Shown here piece after piece: positions 20,881 to 33,269 of a DNA stretch of 64,000 bases (position 1 is the first letter of the stretch; each line of letters starts with the position of its first letter). Under the pieces are notes generated by a model that had not been told where the DNA came from, made no database searches, and saw only the letters and a list, made by a program, of their open reading frames with translations. The DNA comes from Nymphaea colorata (taxonomy: Eukaryota > Streptophyta > Magnoliopsida > Nymphaeales > Nymphaeaceae), in contig NC_045145.1 in NCBI RefSeq assembly GCF_008831285.2, positions 186,001 to 250,000 on the forward strand. The letters are read 5' to 3'. A program made the translations under genes and the position numbers.

Positions 20881-23819
20881 ACTAGGACTGGCAAACCACC
20901 CACTCTCTCTTTGTATTTTCTATCTCACCTTATGACCTCTCCAGCCCCTCCCATGTGATCCCACCCTCTCTTCCACTTTCTCTGTGAATTGAAGAGAAAG
21001 AGAATGTGTTCACATGCACACACACATATAAGAACTCAAAGTGAGGTCACGTTGACTCAAGAAATGGTTCAGGCAATTATACTCACACTTCGTGAAACAC
21101 AAAATTTATAAAAAGACAAAATTAAAAAGAGATACATACCTGGTGCAATGTACCCTGTGGTTCCCAGAGTGGCTGTAAGAGTAGAATAATTCTGACCAAC
21201 TAGAATCTTTACAATGCCAAAATCGCTGACGTATGCTGTCATGTTCTCATCTAGAAGCACATTACTTGGCTTCAGATCACAATGAACTATAGTCTCCGAG
21301 TAACCATGGTGAAGATATTCTAGAGCACAAGCCACATCTATCATGATATCCAATCTCTGAACGAGATTCAAGTGATGGCCATCTGAATCTAGATAGACTT
21401 CTAGGCCCCCAAGGGGCATGTATTGGAGAACTGAAGCCTTGAAATCTCTACTAGAGCTAGACACAATGACTTTAACGAGATTTCGGTGCCTGATTTGGCA
21501 CATGACAGTGCACTCGATGTCAAAACTTTTAGATGCTCCCTCAAATAACAAATTAAGGACCTTAACAGCCACTGTCGTTCGATCCGCTAGAATTCCTTTG
21601 TACACTGAACCAAAGCTTTCCCAAGAAAATTTGCATTACTGAAGTTGCTCGTTCCATGAACTAACTCTCTGTGAGAAATCATCGGAAGTGTAATTTCTCA
21701 TAACCTTTCAATGTCATTGGGATGTTTCAACAACCGCTTCTTTCTATAGCATGAGATACCGATGAGTGTGCAAACAATGTCCAAAAGTGTTGAGCCTCCA
21801 ATTGTGCAAGCGACAATGACTTCAGCTACATTGCTCTTACTTTGTCTCTCTGTTTTGTGTAAGCACAATGGGACTTGGAATTTGGGAGCTCCACATAGTG
21901 CATAGTTCCCTAGGAATGACTCGACATAAAAGTTTGCCAACTTTCCACCACTTGGAATCTCTCCTTCCAATAGATTGAAGGACAAGTCCAAGACCTGGAT
22001 GTATTGAAGTTTCTCCAATGATTTTGTATCTCACCAGAAAGCTTGTTATGGGAAAGGTCAATAGTGCCAAGGCTTAACATGTGATGAAGTTGTTCAGGAA
22101 TGCGACCATCAAATGTGTTCTGAGAGAGATTCAAATACTCTAGCATTTGGAGCTTTGATAATGATGCCGGCAATTCTCCACTCAGCTTGTTTGCAGAGAT
22201 ATCCATATGGTCCATGATGATAAAATTCCCGATACCCAATGGCAGGTGACCGGTGAAGGAGTTGTCCTGCAAGTATAGCTCCCACAAGTCCTTCAACTCA
22301 CAAAGACCAGGCGGTAGTGTTGATGACAAATTGTTTGAACTTAGATACAGCCTCTACAAACTAGTGAGATTGTTTATAGAGCTTGAAATTGACCCAATTA
22401 GCATGTTGTGTCCAATATCAAGAGCATACATGCGGACCAACTGGTAGAATGATAGTGGGACTGGGCCTTCTAATGCATTGTTGTCAAGAAGCAACACCTA
22501 TAAGCTGTGCATCTGTCCTATATTTGGTGTAATGAGCCTTTTATTTTGTAGGAACTCAACTTTAAGGAAATTAACTTGGTCAAGTTGGCTAGGGCTAATG
22601 GGATAGTACCTTCAATCTGATTAGAGAAAAGGTCAAGTTTCGACAAGGTGGCTGTAGGTTTCCAACAGAGGCAGGAAGAATGCCGTTCAAAAGGTTTTGT
22701 GATAGATAAAGTTCCTCTAGCATCCGACACCTAGTGAAGGATGTGAGAATGGAGAGCTCTCGGTTGCCAGGGACATTGGTCAACATATTTCCCCCAAGTG
22801 AAAGGTACTTGAGTTGTGACAGACTACCTATTCTAATGGTATCGGAGCACTAAATTTATTGCTTTCTGCACTAAGAACTTGAAGTCTTGTAGCATTAGAA
22901 AGAGAAGCTGGGAGAGGGCCATCAAAATTATTTATATGCATATAGAGTCATCGGAGATTGGGCAGGAAGCGGCCAGCATCTTTTGGGAGATGCCCTGTTA
23001 GTTGATTGGTCATGAAACTCAAACCCCAAAGAGCGGATAGGTAAACAAGCTCTCAGGCAGTGTACCAGTGAGATTGTTCCTTTGCATTCTAAAGGCCATC
23101 AAGTGGGTTAGGCTTCCAAACTTAGAAGGAATGTTCCCCTGTATCTGATTTTCACTGATAAAAAACCACCCCAGTATTGAGAGATTACCCAAAGCAACTG
23201 GAATGGTGCCAGTGAGCCTATTACCACCAATGTTTAAGTACTTGAGTTCTGACAAACTGCCTAGAAACTTTGGGATGCTTCCATAGAATTGGTTGCCCCT
23301 GCTGACAGTGTTTGGAGACCTTGACAATGGCTCAGTGTTTGTGGAATTAACCCTTTAAAATGGTTTCCCCATATGGAAAGTATTTTCAATGAAGGGAGGC
23401 AGCTAAAATCAAGGATAAGATGAAGAACTTGCAAGAAGGAGAGATTGTTGATGTATGGGGAGAAGGTACCTTCAAGTGCCTTGTCGGTGAGGTTCAGAGC
23501 AACAACCCTTTGTGAACTACGGCTGCATGAAACTCCATTCCATTGGCAGAAGGAAATGTTTGAGTTCCAGTTTGAGAGTACATTGCAGGGGTCTCTGGTG
23601 ACCTGGGATTTGAAGGATAGCAATGCAAATTCATCGGTCACATTGCTTAGAGAAACAAAAGCTGGTGATACCTCTTCCTCGCCAAGCACTATAGTCAAGG
23701 TAAGGAAGCAACACAGAAGAAAGCTTATGGGAAAAGGTGACAAACTGGCTGCAGCCATACCAGCCGAAGTTGTTGGTGGTACTTCTGTGCCTGCATAACC
23801 ATGATAAGGAATCAAAGCC

Positions 23820-23832
23820 CCATTTATAGATT
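23820..23832 (-). promoter_or_regulatory. TATA box of the LRR kinase pseudogene
   Basis: The minus strand reads CTATAAATGG about 65 bp before the ATG at 23,758. A start site ~30 bp downstream would give a leader of about 35 bases and would place the alternative ATG at 23,815 upstream of transcription. Confidence 0.6.
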
Positions 23833-23834
23833 CT

Positions 23835-25720
23835 CTTTGAGAAAAGGTGTCTTTTTTAAAAAAAATTGTTAATCTTGCACAACCATGACATGGCTGATCA
23901 CATTAATGGCTTCTCATGGCCACGTAGCCCTTACTTCATTAGTATATTTCCACTATCATGTTTTCTTTATGCCAGTTTTCAACTCTTTCTTCCGTTTTTC
24001 TAATTCCTCCCTTAAATCATCCAATGAAAAAGACGTCATGATTCAAAGTTTGGATCAGACTTATGGTTTGAGTTAGATCCGAAGATGATAAAAATCAATT
24101 AATGAATCTTGTGAGCTCCCCATAAAAAACCTGCCAATAATTGACTCAACTATCAGGGCAACTTGAATAATGTAGAACGGTTCAAGATAGGACAGGGAAT
24201 GCTTGACGTGTATTAACTCCATATTTGGTGGCAGTTAGTAGGGGGCCCAAGAAATTTTAATCACTCAACTACTAGCAAAAATACCATTATGAGGGGGGCA
24301 TCAATTTATCAATTAATGTTCTAGCCCATCAATATTTAGATGGTCTAGGCCGATGACAGGGAAATGTTTAAAGTAGCATATTTTGGCACCAGAAGCTCTG
24401 GATCGATCTCTCATTTTCCTTCTGGTTGTCACACTTGATTAGGTAGCATTCGATGGCCTCTTTTCTGAGTCTGCATTGTAAGATCCTCAGTATAAGTAAA
24501 TTAAGGATCTTAGTAATATGGATTTTATATCAGGTAACATGTAAAAAACTATGGATATAAAGTCGGATGGGGGGTATTCAAGCTTAAATTCATATATTTG
24601 AAATCCTAGTGATCTCAGAACATTGTGGGTCTCAAATCTGTGGTGAAAGAAACGCACCCTTAGTTCCAACGGCATTTAATGTGAGGAACAATAAGCATCA
24701 CTCTATCTGATCAAGGGACAAGTTATCGTAGTAAAAATTAAGTTCTTCCCCTTTAATTTATACAACTTCCACATCCCAAAGCTTTTCCAGTAAGATGGTA
24801 AGAACTTCTTTGTGTATATATATATGTATGTGTGTGTGTGTAGTATGTAGTTGTCCATAACCAAAAAGCATACAAACGTTTTGTATTTAGTGGTTGTAAA
24901 TTTGTTTCAAACTCCACACATATTTTATTGATAATGAGCACTGCATGCCCTACATTAATTCAAAATAAGTCTATTTTCTAGTGTTCTAATTATTTAAATA
25001 ACATGCTAATTACAAGCCGAGTCAGTAGCACTGACCGATGCAATTTGTACAGTTGTTACAATTAGTCCGTCGGATCAGCTGATTCCAGGACTAGCATTAA
25101 TATAACAGGTTTGAAGATCCTTTGCTGCATTAGTTCTTGTCTGGATCGACCTCCTCATCAAGCTTGCCATCAATCTGGATTATTTCATAAATGAACACTA
25201 CTGACTTCCTTAAGCTTCACATTTCTATGGTGAAGCTTGTTCTTGTATTTGGACTGCACTCACTAAATTTGTATTTGGACTGCACTCACTCAGATGTCAA
25301 TTTTTTACATTGCTCTTCTTCTTTTGAAATTCCATTTAAATGAACGTAACATTCCCAACATTTTTTATAACTCAATTTCGTGTGGTTTTAGAAAGGGAAA
25401 ATTTGGAGTGCCTACAACCATTTTCCCTCATTCCAGAGATAAGAGTAAATACCAAAGTAGTTGTTGCATGAGTTTTTACAAAATCCACATGGACCTGGTC
25501 CCTTCCTTTCCATTGTTAGTTAATTATTGCCACTCAGGTACATTGGTCCAAAAAATTATCTATGCAGAGTTCTTGTTGAACCGAGCAGCTCATGATTTGA
25601 ATTGATTTAGTTTGGGCCAAGCTTGTTTAATTAGTTTGAGTTTAATGAGTTATTGAACTAACCTCCTTCAAATAGCACTTGGCCCAAGTGAAATCAAGCG
25701 TTCATATTATCTGGCAGTGT
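23835..25720. other. No gene seen; upstream region of the LRR kinase
   Basis: AT-rich non-coding sequence. A block near 24,190-24,280 (ATGCTTGACGTGTATTAACTC and following) resembles blocks at 26,140 and 27,690 in the tandem duplication downstream, so it may be a third, older copy of that sequence. Confidence 0.45.
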
Positions 25721-27240
25721 TTAATTTGGCACTGTTATTTAATGCTTACTTATCATTTTAATTAGTTCTTCTTCAGTTTTTGTCTTTATGTTAAATAAAT
25801 ATTTCACCAATTTCATGTTGAAGCTTACAATTCACCTCGTGATAGGTCAAGTCTGGACTCTTGCCTTAAACGCCTATATCAGCCAATTAAAGTTTTTGGT
25901 TTTTTTATCTTTTTTTAATACTGAAAAGACGGGAAAAATGTGTCCAAAAATGTCATGATCAAAAGATAGGTTCATGACTAAGGTTCAAATTTAAATATAT
26001 TGATACGTAATTAAGGAACCTCTTGAAAACTTCCAAAGAATTGACTCATGCTGAGTACGTTGCAATTGGTGCGGATGGGTCATGGACGTTTATGACTCAG
26101 TTACTCTGACATCTTCGATGTCAACACTTGAAGCTTGATTGAATTGGAAATGCTTGACATATATTGACTCACTTGCATATTGCTGATCGTCCCCCAACTA
26201 CTCACATTTGAAGACCAGGAAAGGGATTGAAGAATGAAGAGATTATTTAAGTAGTTTATTTGGGCTACACAAGCTTTGAACAATCTCTCATGTTCCTTGT
26301 ATAGTAGTTTGTTCACATTTAACTACTTGTAACCAACATTTGATGTCATGTTGACAGAATGCTGTGAATTCTAGCACCATTCCTTCAATTTGGTGAAATG
26401 GTTGGAAAATCATTTATATGGCTGTTTTACTCAAGTTATAACACCCACCAAATGCTCCAGCAGGCTCCAATCATAGTTGGATGAGCAGGAAAAGTATTTC
26501 ATCTCGCTGCCCAATGAGAAGTTCGAAACCCTCACACTTCCCCCCAACCTCTCTGCTTTGTGCTATCAGCTTGTGAACCTAACCTTATGAAATTAATTCT
26601 TTATTCATGGAAAAAATGAATCCATGATCAAGAAATATCTCATCCAAAAGGTTTATTGTTCTGGCCTTAGCATGAAGATACACACAGTTAAATGTATGAG
26701 AATTTCACAAAAATAAGTTCATGCTTTGCTGGATGACAAAAAAATGCCACTGTTGTCGATTACATAAAAAGACAAAAGCAGTTAAATGAAAGTGTCTTTT
26801 TGTGATTTCATCAAACCCTAAAACTTGTTTTTGTAAAAGCTTCATTTCTTTGCTTTTAAGGCACAGTGTCTAAGTTGAACATGTTGTGGATCAATACATG
26901 ATAGAGTGCAAGATCCAAGTTCAAGCTAAAACCAAATCATTTGGTAAATGGAACACTTTGAAAGTGTCCTATGCATATGCCCGAAAGATTAGGGGAGATT
27001 CATTGACATCTAGTTCTAATGTTCTATGAATCTGCCCAAATTTTGAGGCAGGTTAATGGAACACTCACATAATGTTCTAAATCCCCAAAACAATCCCTTT
27101 ACAAACATCCAACTCAAGGTTTAGATACAAATTCTTGTTGTTAATTAGGTGGTCTCAATGTGTATATAGGAAAAGTCAATGTTGCCAGATGTTAGATAGT
27201 TGTGTGGTTAAAATTTAGAAATTTGTTGCTATAAGTAAAT
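25720..27240. repeat. Tandem duplication, unit 1
   Basis: A non-coding unit of ~1.5 kb repeated in the same orientation at 27,260-28,510. Shared landmarks include CCAATTAAAGTTTTTGG (25,894 and 27,421), ATCAAAAGATAGGTTCA and GAATTTAGAAATTTGTTGCT-like ends. This unit is ~290 bp longer, mainly because of an inserted MITE-like block near 26,950-27,120. It may derive from the 5' flank of receptor-kinase genes. Confidence 0.85.
26985..27075. mobile_element. Harbinger-like MITE remnant
   Basis: Contains AGGGGAGATTCATTGAC and ATGAATCTGCCCAAATTTTG, then AGGCAGGTTAATGGAAC. This palindromic core is shared with the complete element at 48,536-48,699. It is present only in the first tandem unit, so it inserted after the duplication or was lost from the second unit. 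Confidence 0.5.
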
Positions 27241-27259
27241 TGTCGTCCACCATAGATTT

Positions 27260-28383
27260 GACATTGCTGCTTAGTGCCTATCATTTAAATTAGTTGTTCG
27301 TTTTCAGTTTTTGTCTCTTTTTTTTTTGAAATATATATTTTACCAATTTCATTTTGAAGCTTACACTTCACCTCCTGATAGGCTAAATGTCTTGCTTCAT
27401 GCTTTAAACTCCTTTACCAGCCAATTAAAGTTTTTGGTTTTTTTATCTTCCTTTAATACTCAAAAGATGGAAGAAAAGTGTCCAAAGATGTCATGATCAA
27501 AAGATAGGTTCAGGACTAAGGTTCAAATTTAAATATATTGATACATAATTGAGGGTCCTCTTGAAGACTTCCAATCTGAATTGACTCGTGCTGAGCACGC
27601 TGCATTTAGTGCGGACGGGTTATGGATGTTTATGACTCGCTTACTCTGACATCTTCAATGTCAATGCTTGAAGCTTGATAGAATTGGAAATGCTTAACGG
27701 ATATTGACTCGAATGCATACTGCTGGTAGGTATTTAATAGGGGAGAAAGTAATTTAGTCCCCTAACTACGCACAATTGAAGACTAGGGAAGGCATTGAAG
27801 ATATGTTTTAACTAGTTTAGTTGGCACATGCTTTGAATCAATCTCTCTTGTTCCTGTATAGTAGTTTGTCACGTTTAACTACTTTTAACCATCATTTGAT
27901 TTCATGTTGACAGAATGCAATGGATTCAAGCACCATTCATTCAATTTGATGAAATGGTGAGAAAACCATTTTTATGGCTGCTCTACTCAAGTTATAACAC
28001 CTACAAATGCCCCTATGTGTGGAGAATTATTTCATTCTATCCCCTGGTTTGCGCTATCGGCCTGTAAACCCAATTTTGTGAAATTAATTCTTTATTCATG
28101 GGACAAGTTGAATCCGTGATCAAGCAATATCTTATCCAAAATGTTTATTGTTGAGACCTTAGCATGAGACTACACAGTTAAATGTATGTAAATTTTACAA
28201 AAATACTTTCATTCTTTGATGGATGACAAATACATGGTACTGTTAAAGCTTCAGTTCCTTACTTTTAAGGTGCCACGTCTAAGTTGATGATGTTGTTGGT
28301 CAATACATGATAAAGTACAGGATCCTAGTTCAAAAACCCTGGGTTCATCCAAATGAAGGTTTGGACTCCAATTATTATTGTTC

Positions 28384-28424
<41 letters not shown>

Positions 28425-28510
28425 AATCAATGTTGGTAGATGCCAATAAGTTGTTGTATGGTTAGAATTTAGAAATTTGTTGCTGAAAGTAAATTGCTGT
28501 CCGCCACAAA
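27260..28510. repeat. Tandem duplication, unit 2
   Basis: Second copy of the unit at 25.72-27.24 kb, with many substitutions. It contains an AT microsatellite at 28,385-28,420 that the first unit lacks. Confidence 0.85.
28385..28420. repeat. (AT)n microsatellite
   Basis: Pure AT dinucleotide run of about 36 bp. Confidence 0.95.
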
Positions 28511-28609
28511 CTGTGTTAATACCAATTATACAGTAACCTTTTTAGCGACAATTTTTTAAATTTTACCCATCTAGCAGCATTCAGCATCTGGAAGGATTAG
28601 ATCCTCAAA

Positions 28610-28610
<1 letters not shown>

Positions 28611-28646
<36 letters not shown>
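28611..28646. repeat. (GA)n microsatellite
   Basis: GA dinucleotide run of about 35 bp. Confidence 0.95.
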
Positions 28647-28649
<3 letters not shown>

Positions 28650-28914
28650 GATCATAATTTTAATGTGAGAGACCTGGCCCAGTTCTTGTATCCAACATTA
28701 AAACTCGGTTCAAATTCTCTGGCAAAGAAGAAAAGTTGGACCTAGTTACCGATAAGCTAAAGCCATAACTTTTTCCAGGAAGTTTGAAAAAAGGAGAGGA
28801 CGTTTGAATCACATGGACCGAGTGAAAACTGGTTTATAATGCTAATATGTCCAAGAACTTTCTTATAAAAGACCAGAGAATATTTTTATAACTAAGATAA
28901 TAATGTTATAGAAC

Positions 28915-29085
28915 AAGCGCTGGAGCTAGAAAAAATTTCTGGAGGAGCACTCATTCACATATTTCTATATCCAAAGCGCACTATGTATATAACATAACAA
29001 ATATTTGAAAATATTAATATAAAAATAAAAAAATATTGAAGGGATAATGTAGGCAGTTTATATGTAGCTCTGCCTCTGCACAGAA
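28915..29085. mobile_element. Decayed hAT MITE (GGAGCTAG family)
   Basis: GCGCTGGAGCTAGAAAAAATT at the left and TAGCTCTGCCTCTGCA at the right are degenerate forms of the GGGGCGGAGCTAG terminal repeat. The core is AT-rich, as in the copy at 50.1 kb. Confidence 0.5.
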
Positions 29086-30135
29086 CATTTTCAATGTGCA
29101 CAAACATATCTTACCATCAAATGCTTTCTCGTTTGTCCTCATGTAGATGTAGGCAACCAGCTGGAGCAACCTTAATTTGAAATTGTTGGGTGACAGTCTT
29201 ATTGTTGTGAATAAGAAGTCCTTTTCACTTTAGATTGTGTTCAACGGGTGGGAATTTAGTGTCCCAAAATTTTATTTTGAGACACTTTCTCCCACTATAG
29301 AAAGCTGTAATGAAAATCGAAACTGAGTGTCACTCAACTTTTATTTTTCCAAAAATTGATGAAGTCCTATTCAATTTTGTTCACACCTCTGGGGGCCCGA
29401 CAGAAATTAAGTGTAGTGTCACAAATATCGTGATATTTAAAAAAATATCATCATATTAACATAAAAAATAAGAACAACTAGAAAAAGGGAAATCGATATG
29501 TTGAAAAAAAAAGAAAATTATATTTATCATGTTTTTTCACATTTTTTTGCAATTTTTTCTATTTTTCATTTTTCTGTTTTTTAGCATTGACATTATCATG
29601 GATTCAAATTTAAACTCAAACTAAATTATATCTCATGATGTTTATCATCATTAAATGTTCTTTATCACTTTTATATAGTTTTATTTATGTTTTCTTATTA
29701 CTTTCTGATTTAATTAATTTATAGCTATTTTTAATTTTTTTGAGTTTTTTCTGAGATTTTCCTAAGAAAACAACTTTGCCGAATCATACTCAACAAAAAT
29801 CTTGCTATTAAAAACCCCATACCGATATTTCTGACAATCAGTTTGACACCTATTGCTACCTTCAAAGAAGCTTATTAGAGGACTCAGCCTCTTCAAAAGA
29901 AAATGTAGCTTATTTTGCAAATAGGTAAGTGGAAGGTGGGGAGAAAGTATTTGTTCACATCAATTTGGAGATCGGGATGTCATTAAAATTGGAGGTTGTA
30001 TCTCGTGCTCCCTTATGGGTTTGGGTCTTGCAAAGATGTGGGAGGATCTTTTCATAGTGTAGCTATATTAGGGCATCCAGGTTTGGTTTCATTTGGATTT
30101 TGGTTTTGCATGTGTGATCATAGGTTCAAGTGTTG
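29086..30135. other. No gene seen
   Basis: AT-rich sequence with poly-A and poly-T segments. Nothing supported. Confidence 0.4.
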
Positions 30136-30137
30136 AA

Positions 30138-30350
30138 GCCGCTTTGATACTATTGTAACAACTTGAGTCACACTCCTACACCGGATTTGAACCCCTGATT
30201 TAACAGATCTAACCCACCCCCTTGCAAGTTCAAATGAACTAAGATAATCAATCACTTAACAGCCTTCTTTATAAGTCTTTCAAAATTCTTCGTAATCTTA
30301 CATATAAGGGATTAAACTTTTGAGGTGTTAAACAATTTCTCAACTTTGTA
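30138..30350 (-). mobile_element. Possible copia LTR remnant with degenerate primer site
   Basis: On the minus strand, TAGTATCAAAGCGGCTTC near 30,155-30,138 resembles a copia primer-binding site (TGGTATCAAAGC). The sequence beyond it could be LTR. No partner LTR or coding part is nearby. Confidence 0.3.
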
Positions 30351-30795
30351 GTTGATTGTTATTCTGTATGTTGATAGCTTCGGGAGCAAAATCTGAAACA
30401 TGAGAGCAAGATTAATTTCTGCCCTTGCAAATTGGGTAGACCTATTCAAGATGACAATAGACGATTGAGTGTAGTGGTGGAAGAGGGGCACTAATACATC
30501 TTATTATTGCGATGGAATGAATGCATATTGGACTACGGGACAGCAGCCTAAGTCTGGTGTGGGCCCTGCATATAGCTAGGCCTGAGTCTAGTGTTGGCAT
30601 ACAATCCGTTATCATACAATCCAGCCACAAGGTAGCTCTGCTATTGCCCGCCGGTGGTTCTCCAACACAGCGAGGAGGAGGCGACGATTTCTTCTTGTTA
30701 ATGTGTCCCCTATGTCCCCGGTGGTTTTGACCCAATGGTTGCCAACACCGTCAAAGGGAGGTGACAGTTTCTCCCCATTCATGGTCACAACTGAC

Positions 30796-31794
30796 TAGGC
30801 TGCACAAAGAGTCGAGCCAACTCGGGCTCAACTCGAACTCACTCGAGTAAACCCGACTCGAGTTCCACTCGTTTTCTGTATGAGTTGAGCTCAAGCTTAA
30901 ATATAAGCTCGAGTATATTAGCGAGCCGAGTTTGAGTTGGTTGGACTCGACTCAGCTGGGCTTTTTGCTTGGTTTGTTAAATTTTACAAACTTTTTATTA
31001 TTTTTTTTCCTCATTGCTTTCTTTACGTGTTTTGATTTTTTTTCATTTCCTTTTCTCTCTCTTCACCCATGCTTCCTCTTACCTTCATCATTACACCCAC
31101 CACCTACCCTCATCATTACTCTTTTCAATCAATCAACTTCATTCATTTTCCCTCTCGTTTTTCTCTCCTCACCCACGCTTTCCCTTATCATTTTTTCTCT
31201 CATCTATCTTCACCTGCATTTCCTCCTCCGTTGGTGGCAGATGACCAAAGGTAAGCAGCCCCTCAAGTTTCTCTATCTTAATCTCAAGTTTATTGCTATT
31301 GATTTCCTGTTTTGCATTCCTGGTCTTTTCTGCATTCCTTTCTGTTTCTCTGGAATTTTAAGTTTCTACTTTTCAATGTTTTAGATTCTGTCGTCTCTTG
31401 TTTGCTCAGTGCATATGCATGTGATTTTGGTGTGTTTCTCAATCTCATTTTTTGTTTTGTTCTTTTCCAGGATTGTTGTATGTGTCGGTTGGGATACATT
31501 ACAGTCCTTTTTTGTTTTTTGTATGTGTTCTTTTTGGGTTTCTGGAAATTGGGTGTTCCTGCATTGAGTTCTAACTTCAGAGATGAAACACAATGTAGAA
31601 TAGTTTACGCTTTCTGGGGAAAACATACAGGATAAATGAGTTTAAACGAGCCGACGAGTCGAGCTCGAGCTCAAACACAGTCTCTCGAGTCAAGTTCGAG
31701 TTTGAGTTCGAGTTGTGGATCTTGTGTCGAGCTCGAGCTGACTAAACATGACTAGATCTGAGCTCGAGCTTGACTCTGCTTGTGTGCAGCCCTA
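30796..31794. mobile_element. Non-autonomous hAT element, 999 bp
   Basis: Terminal inverted repeats TAGGCTGCAC (left) and TAGGGCTGCAC (reverse of right) are flanked by an 8-bp duplication with one mismatch: CAACTGAC at 30,788-30,795 and CAGCTGAC at 31,795-31,802. Subterminal arms are full of GAGCTCGAG motifs. The core has a 150-codon hydrophobic frame (30,932-31,384) from T-rich DNA, not a transposase. A truncated relative lies at 63.04-63.3 kb, including the CTCTCTTCAC core. Confidence 0.8.
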
Positions 31795-31902
31795 CAGCTG
31801 ACGCCCCAACTATTTTGTTTTTTACTTTTACTTTTTTAAGTAACAAGGAACGTCAGATAAAAAAATCGGATGCTCCACAAGAAACACATAATTGACATAA
31901 TG

Positions 31903-31940
<38 letters not shown>

Positions 31941-31966
31941 CAAATAATAATATATATATATATATC
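31903..31966. repeat. (AC)n and (AT)n microsatellites
   Basis: An AC run of about 38 bp followed closely by a short AT run. Confidence 0.93.
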
Positions 31967-32039
31967 ATCTATATAAGTGTCAATAAATTCAATTTGGATC
32001 ATATATCTGACCAAATTAACTACTTCAAAAGAATTGGAT

Positions 32040-32340
32040 TATATAACAAATTATCATCTAAAGCAGTCGGACCAAATATGGCTTTAAGAAATAACACATG
32101 ATCGTATTCAGATTCGGATTTAACTAAATATTTCAACAGATTTGGTATCGATTTCAGATTCATGTTAAATAAATCTCCTCTATTTGATATCCATCCATTT
32201 GAAAGTTCGTTCTGGACATATTATAATGTGGTTCAGTAGGTTTAAAAGTCAGACTCGGATTTAGAAGTGAATTTGACAATCAGATTTGCCTAGGATTTGA
32301 ATTATATTCAAATTTGGATTCAGATTTGATATAGACATTT
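32040..32340. repeat. GGATTCAGATT-rich repeat (family G)
   Basis: Degenerate GATTCAGATTCGGATTT-type units as at 4650-5222. No receptor scrap was recognised next to this copy. Confidence 0.55.
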
Positions 32341-32384
32341 CTTCTTTTGCAGTGAGAGATAGGAAGAGTTGTTCAGAAATTATA

Positions 32385-33082
32385 AATCCTATAAAGTCAT
32401 TTACCAATGTTTCCTATAAACGTCATTTTCATGTTCATTACCTTGTTTGGTGACAATGAGATTACATCCATGTGCTTCTCAGCCCCTAGATTACCTGCCA
32501 TTGTTCCATAGTTGCTATTTCAGTTGTCCCATCCCATCCTCTGGCAAAAAAAATGCTGCATACGAGTATTGCTCAAGGTGACAAGCTACTTTTCCATAGG
32601 AGAAGTGGCTGAAATACATCTCGTTGTGAGCTAGATGAGTATTTCATTTTACTGCTGGGTTGAAAGTTGAAGCCTTTCACCCTTTTCCTCCTTCCTCCTA
32701 GAGTGGTAGGTTTGTTTTTGTGATATGATTCAATTTGCATATTGGTGTGCTTCCTTGTACAACACAAGGAGTTGATGCCATGAGAACTTGAACCCGCTAC
32801 CAGCCCCTGCCCTGTCCATTACGCCATTCCATTCATAGATGAAATGACTAAGATATATAATAATTAAATTTGTTTTAGGGTTAGAAACTACAAATTCCAC
32901 CATTTTTTTCTGGAAATCTTGCATAAGTCCTACTTTTTGACAGCTTTGAAAAGTCGGTGACATTTTCACCGATATTCTCTTAACTGATGTCCCGACTAAA
33001 CGACGGTAAAATTTTTACTGATGTTCTTTCCTCCTTTACCAATGTTTCCTGGCCATTGGTAAAATACCAATTTTTTGTAGTG
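32385..33082. mobile_element. CACTA transposon remnant (right end)
   Basis: The plus strand ends CCAATTTTTTGTAGTG at 33,082. This is the reverse of CACTACAAAAAATTGG, the terminal repeat of plant CACTA (En/Spm) elements. Subterminal ACCGATAT/ACGGTAAAAT motifs and two forms of TTTACCAATGTTTCCT (32,400 and 33,038) fit this class. The matching left end was not found, so the start is approximate. Confidence 0.6.
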
Positions 33083-33269
33083 GGGCAGCTATCCACATGG
33101 TTGAAGTTTTTCCTTGGATACCAAAAGTTGGTAGAATATCAAATCCCCCAAATCATCAAAGTTTTTTGGGAGATCCAATGGAACTTCATAATGGTATTGG
33201 CTGCCACTGCAAACAAACGACAAAATTTTCTGTCAGCAACATTTGCGTCGGAAGGACAAGCAGTGGGGC

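Larger units (their letters stand above)
19604..21139 (-). other. Intron of the LRR kinase pseudogene
   Basis: A GT-AG intron of 1536 bp in the position typical of subfamily XII, just after the GYIAP motif. It has grown by a GC-rich-ended transposon remnant (19.82-20.12 kb) and several microsatellites. The exact splice borders restore a conserved reading, which supports the assignment. Confidence 0.88.
19267..23758 (-). pseudogene. LRR receptor-like kinase, subfamily XII, pseudogene
   Basis: Nearly full-length relic of an EFR/FLS2/Xa21-type surface immune receptor. The likely start is MAAASLSPFPISFLLCCFLT, a signal peptide, at 23,758; the ATG at 23,815 lies too close to the TATA box. Next comes the LRR N-terminal domain (FALLSFKSQV, NISFCQWNGVSC), then many LRRs spread over several frames (GSIPKFLGSLSELKYLNIGG, LDLSFNLLEGEIP). 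The membrane span with its basic stop-transfer is near 21,810-21,730. The kinase has lysine in VAVKVLNL, a non-RD catalytic loop (VHCDLKPSNV) and SDFG. Donor CCAG|GTATGT (exon end 21,140) and acceptor TTAG|AATTTG (exon start 19,603) join to give APEFGMAGKV, so the family's usual intron is intact (1536 bp). The last exon has a one-base deletion near 19,428, then runs to TAG at 19,267-19,269. Many frameshifts in the LRR region exclude function. Confidence 0.93.

Noticed and set aside
23759-23815. Upstream ATG at 23,815 as the start of the LRR kinase
   Set aside because: It is only a few bases from the TATA box, so it would lie upstream of transcription; the ATG at 23,758 begins a good signal peptide.
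30932-31384. 150-codon hydrophobic frame as a transporter
   Set aside because: It is inside the T-rich core of a bounded hAT element and matches no family.
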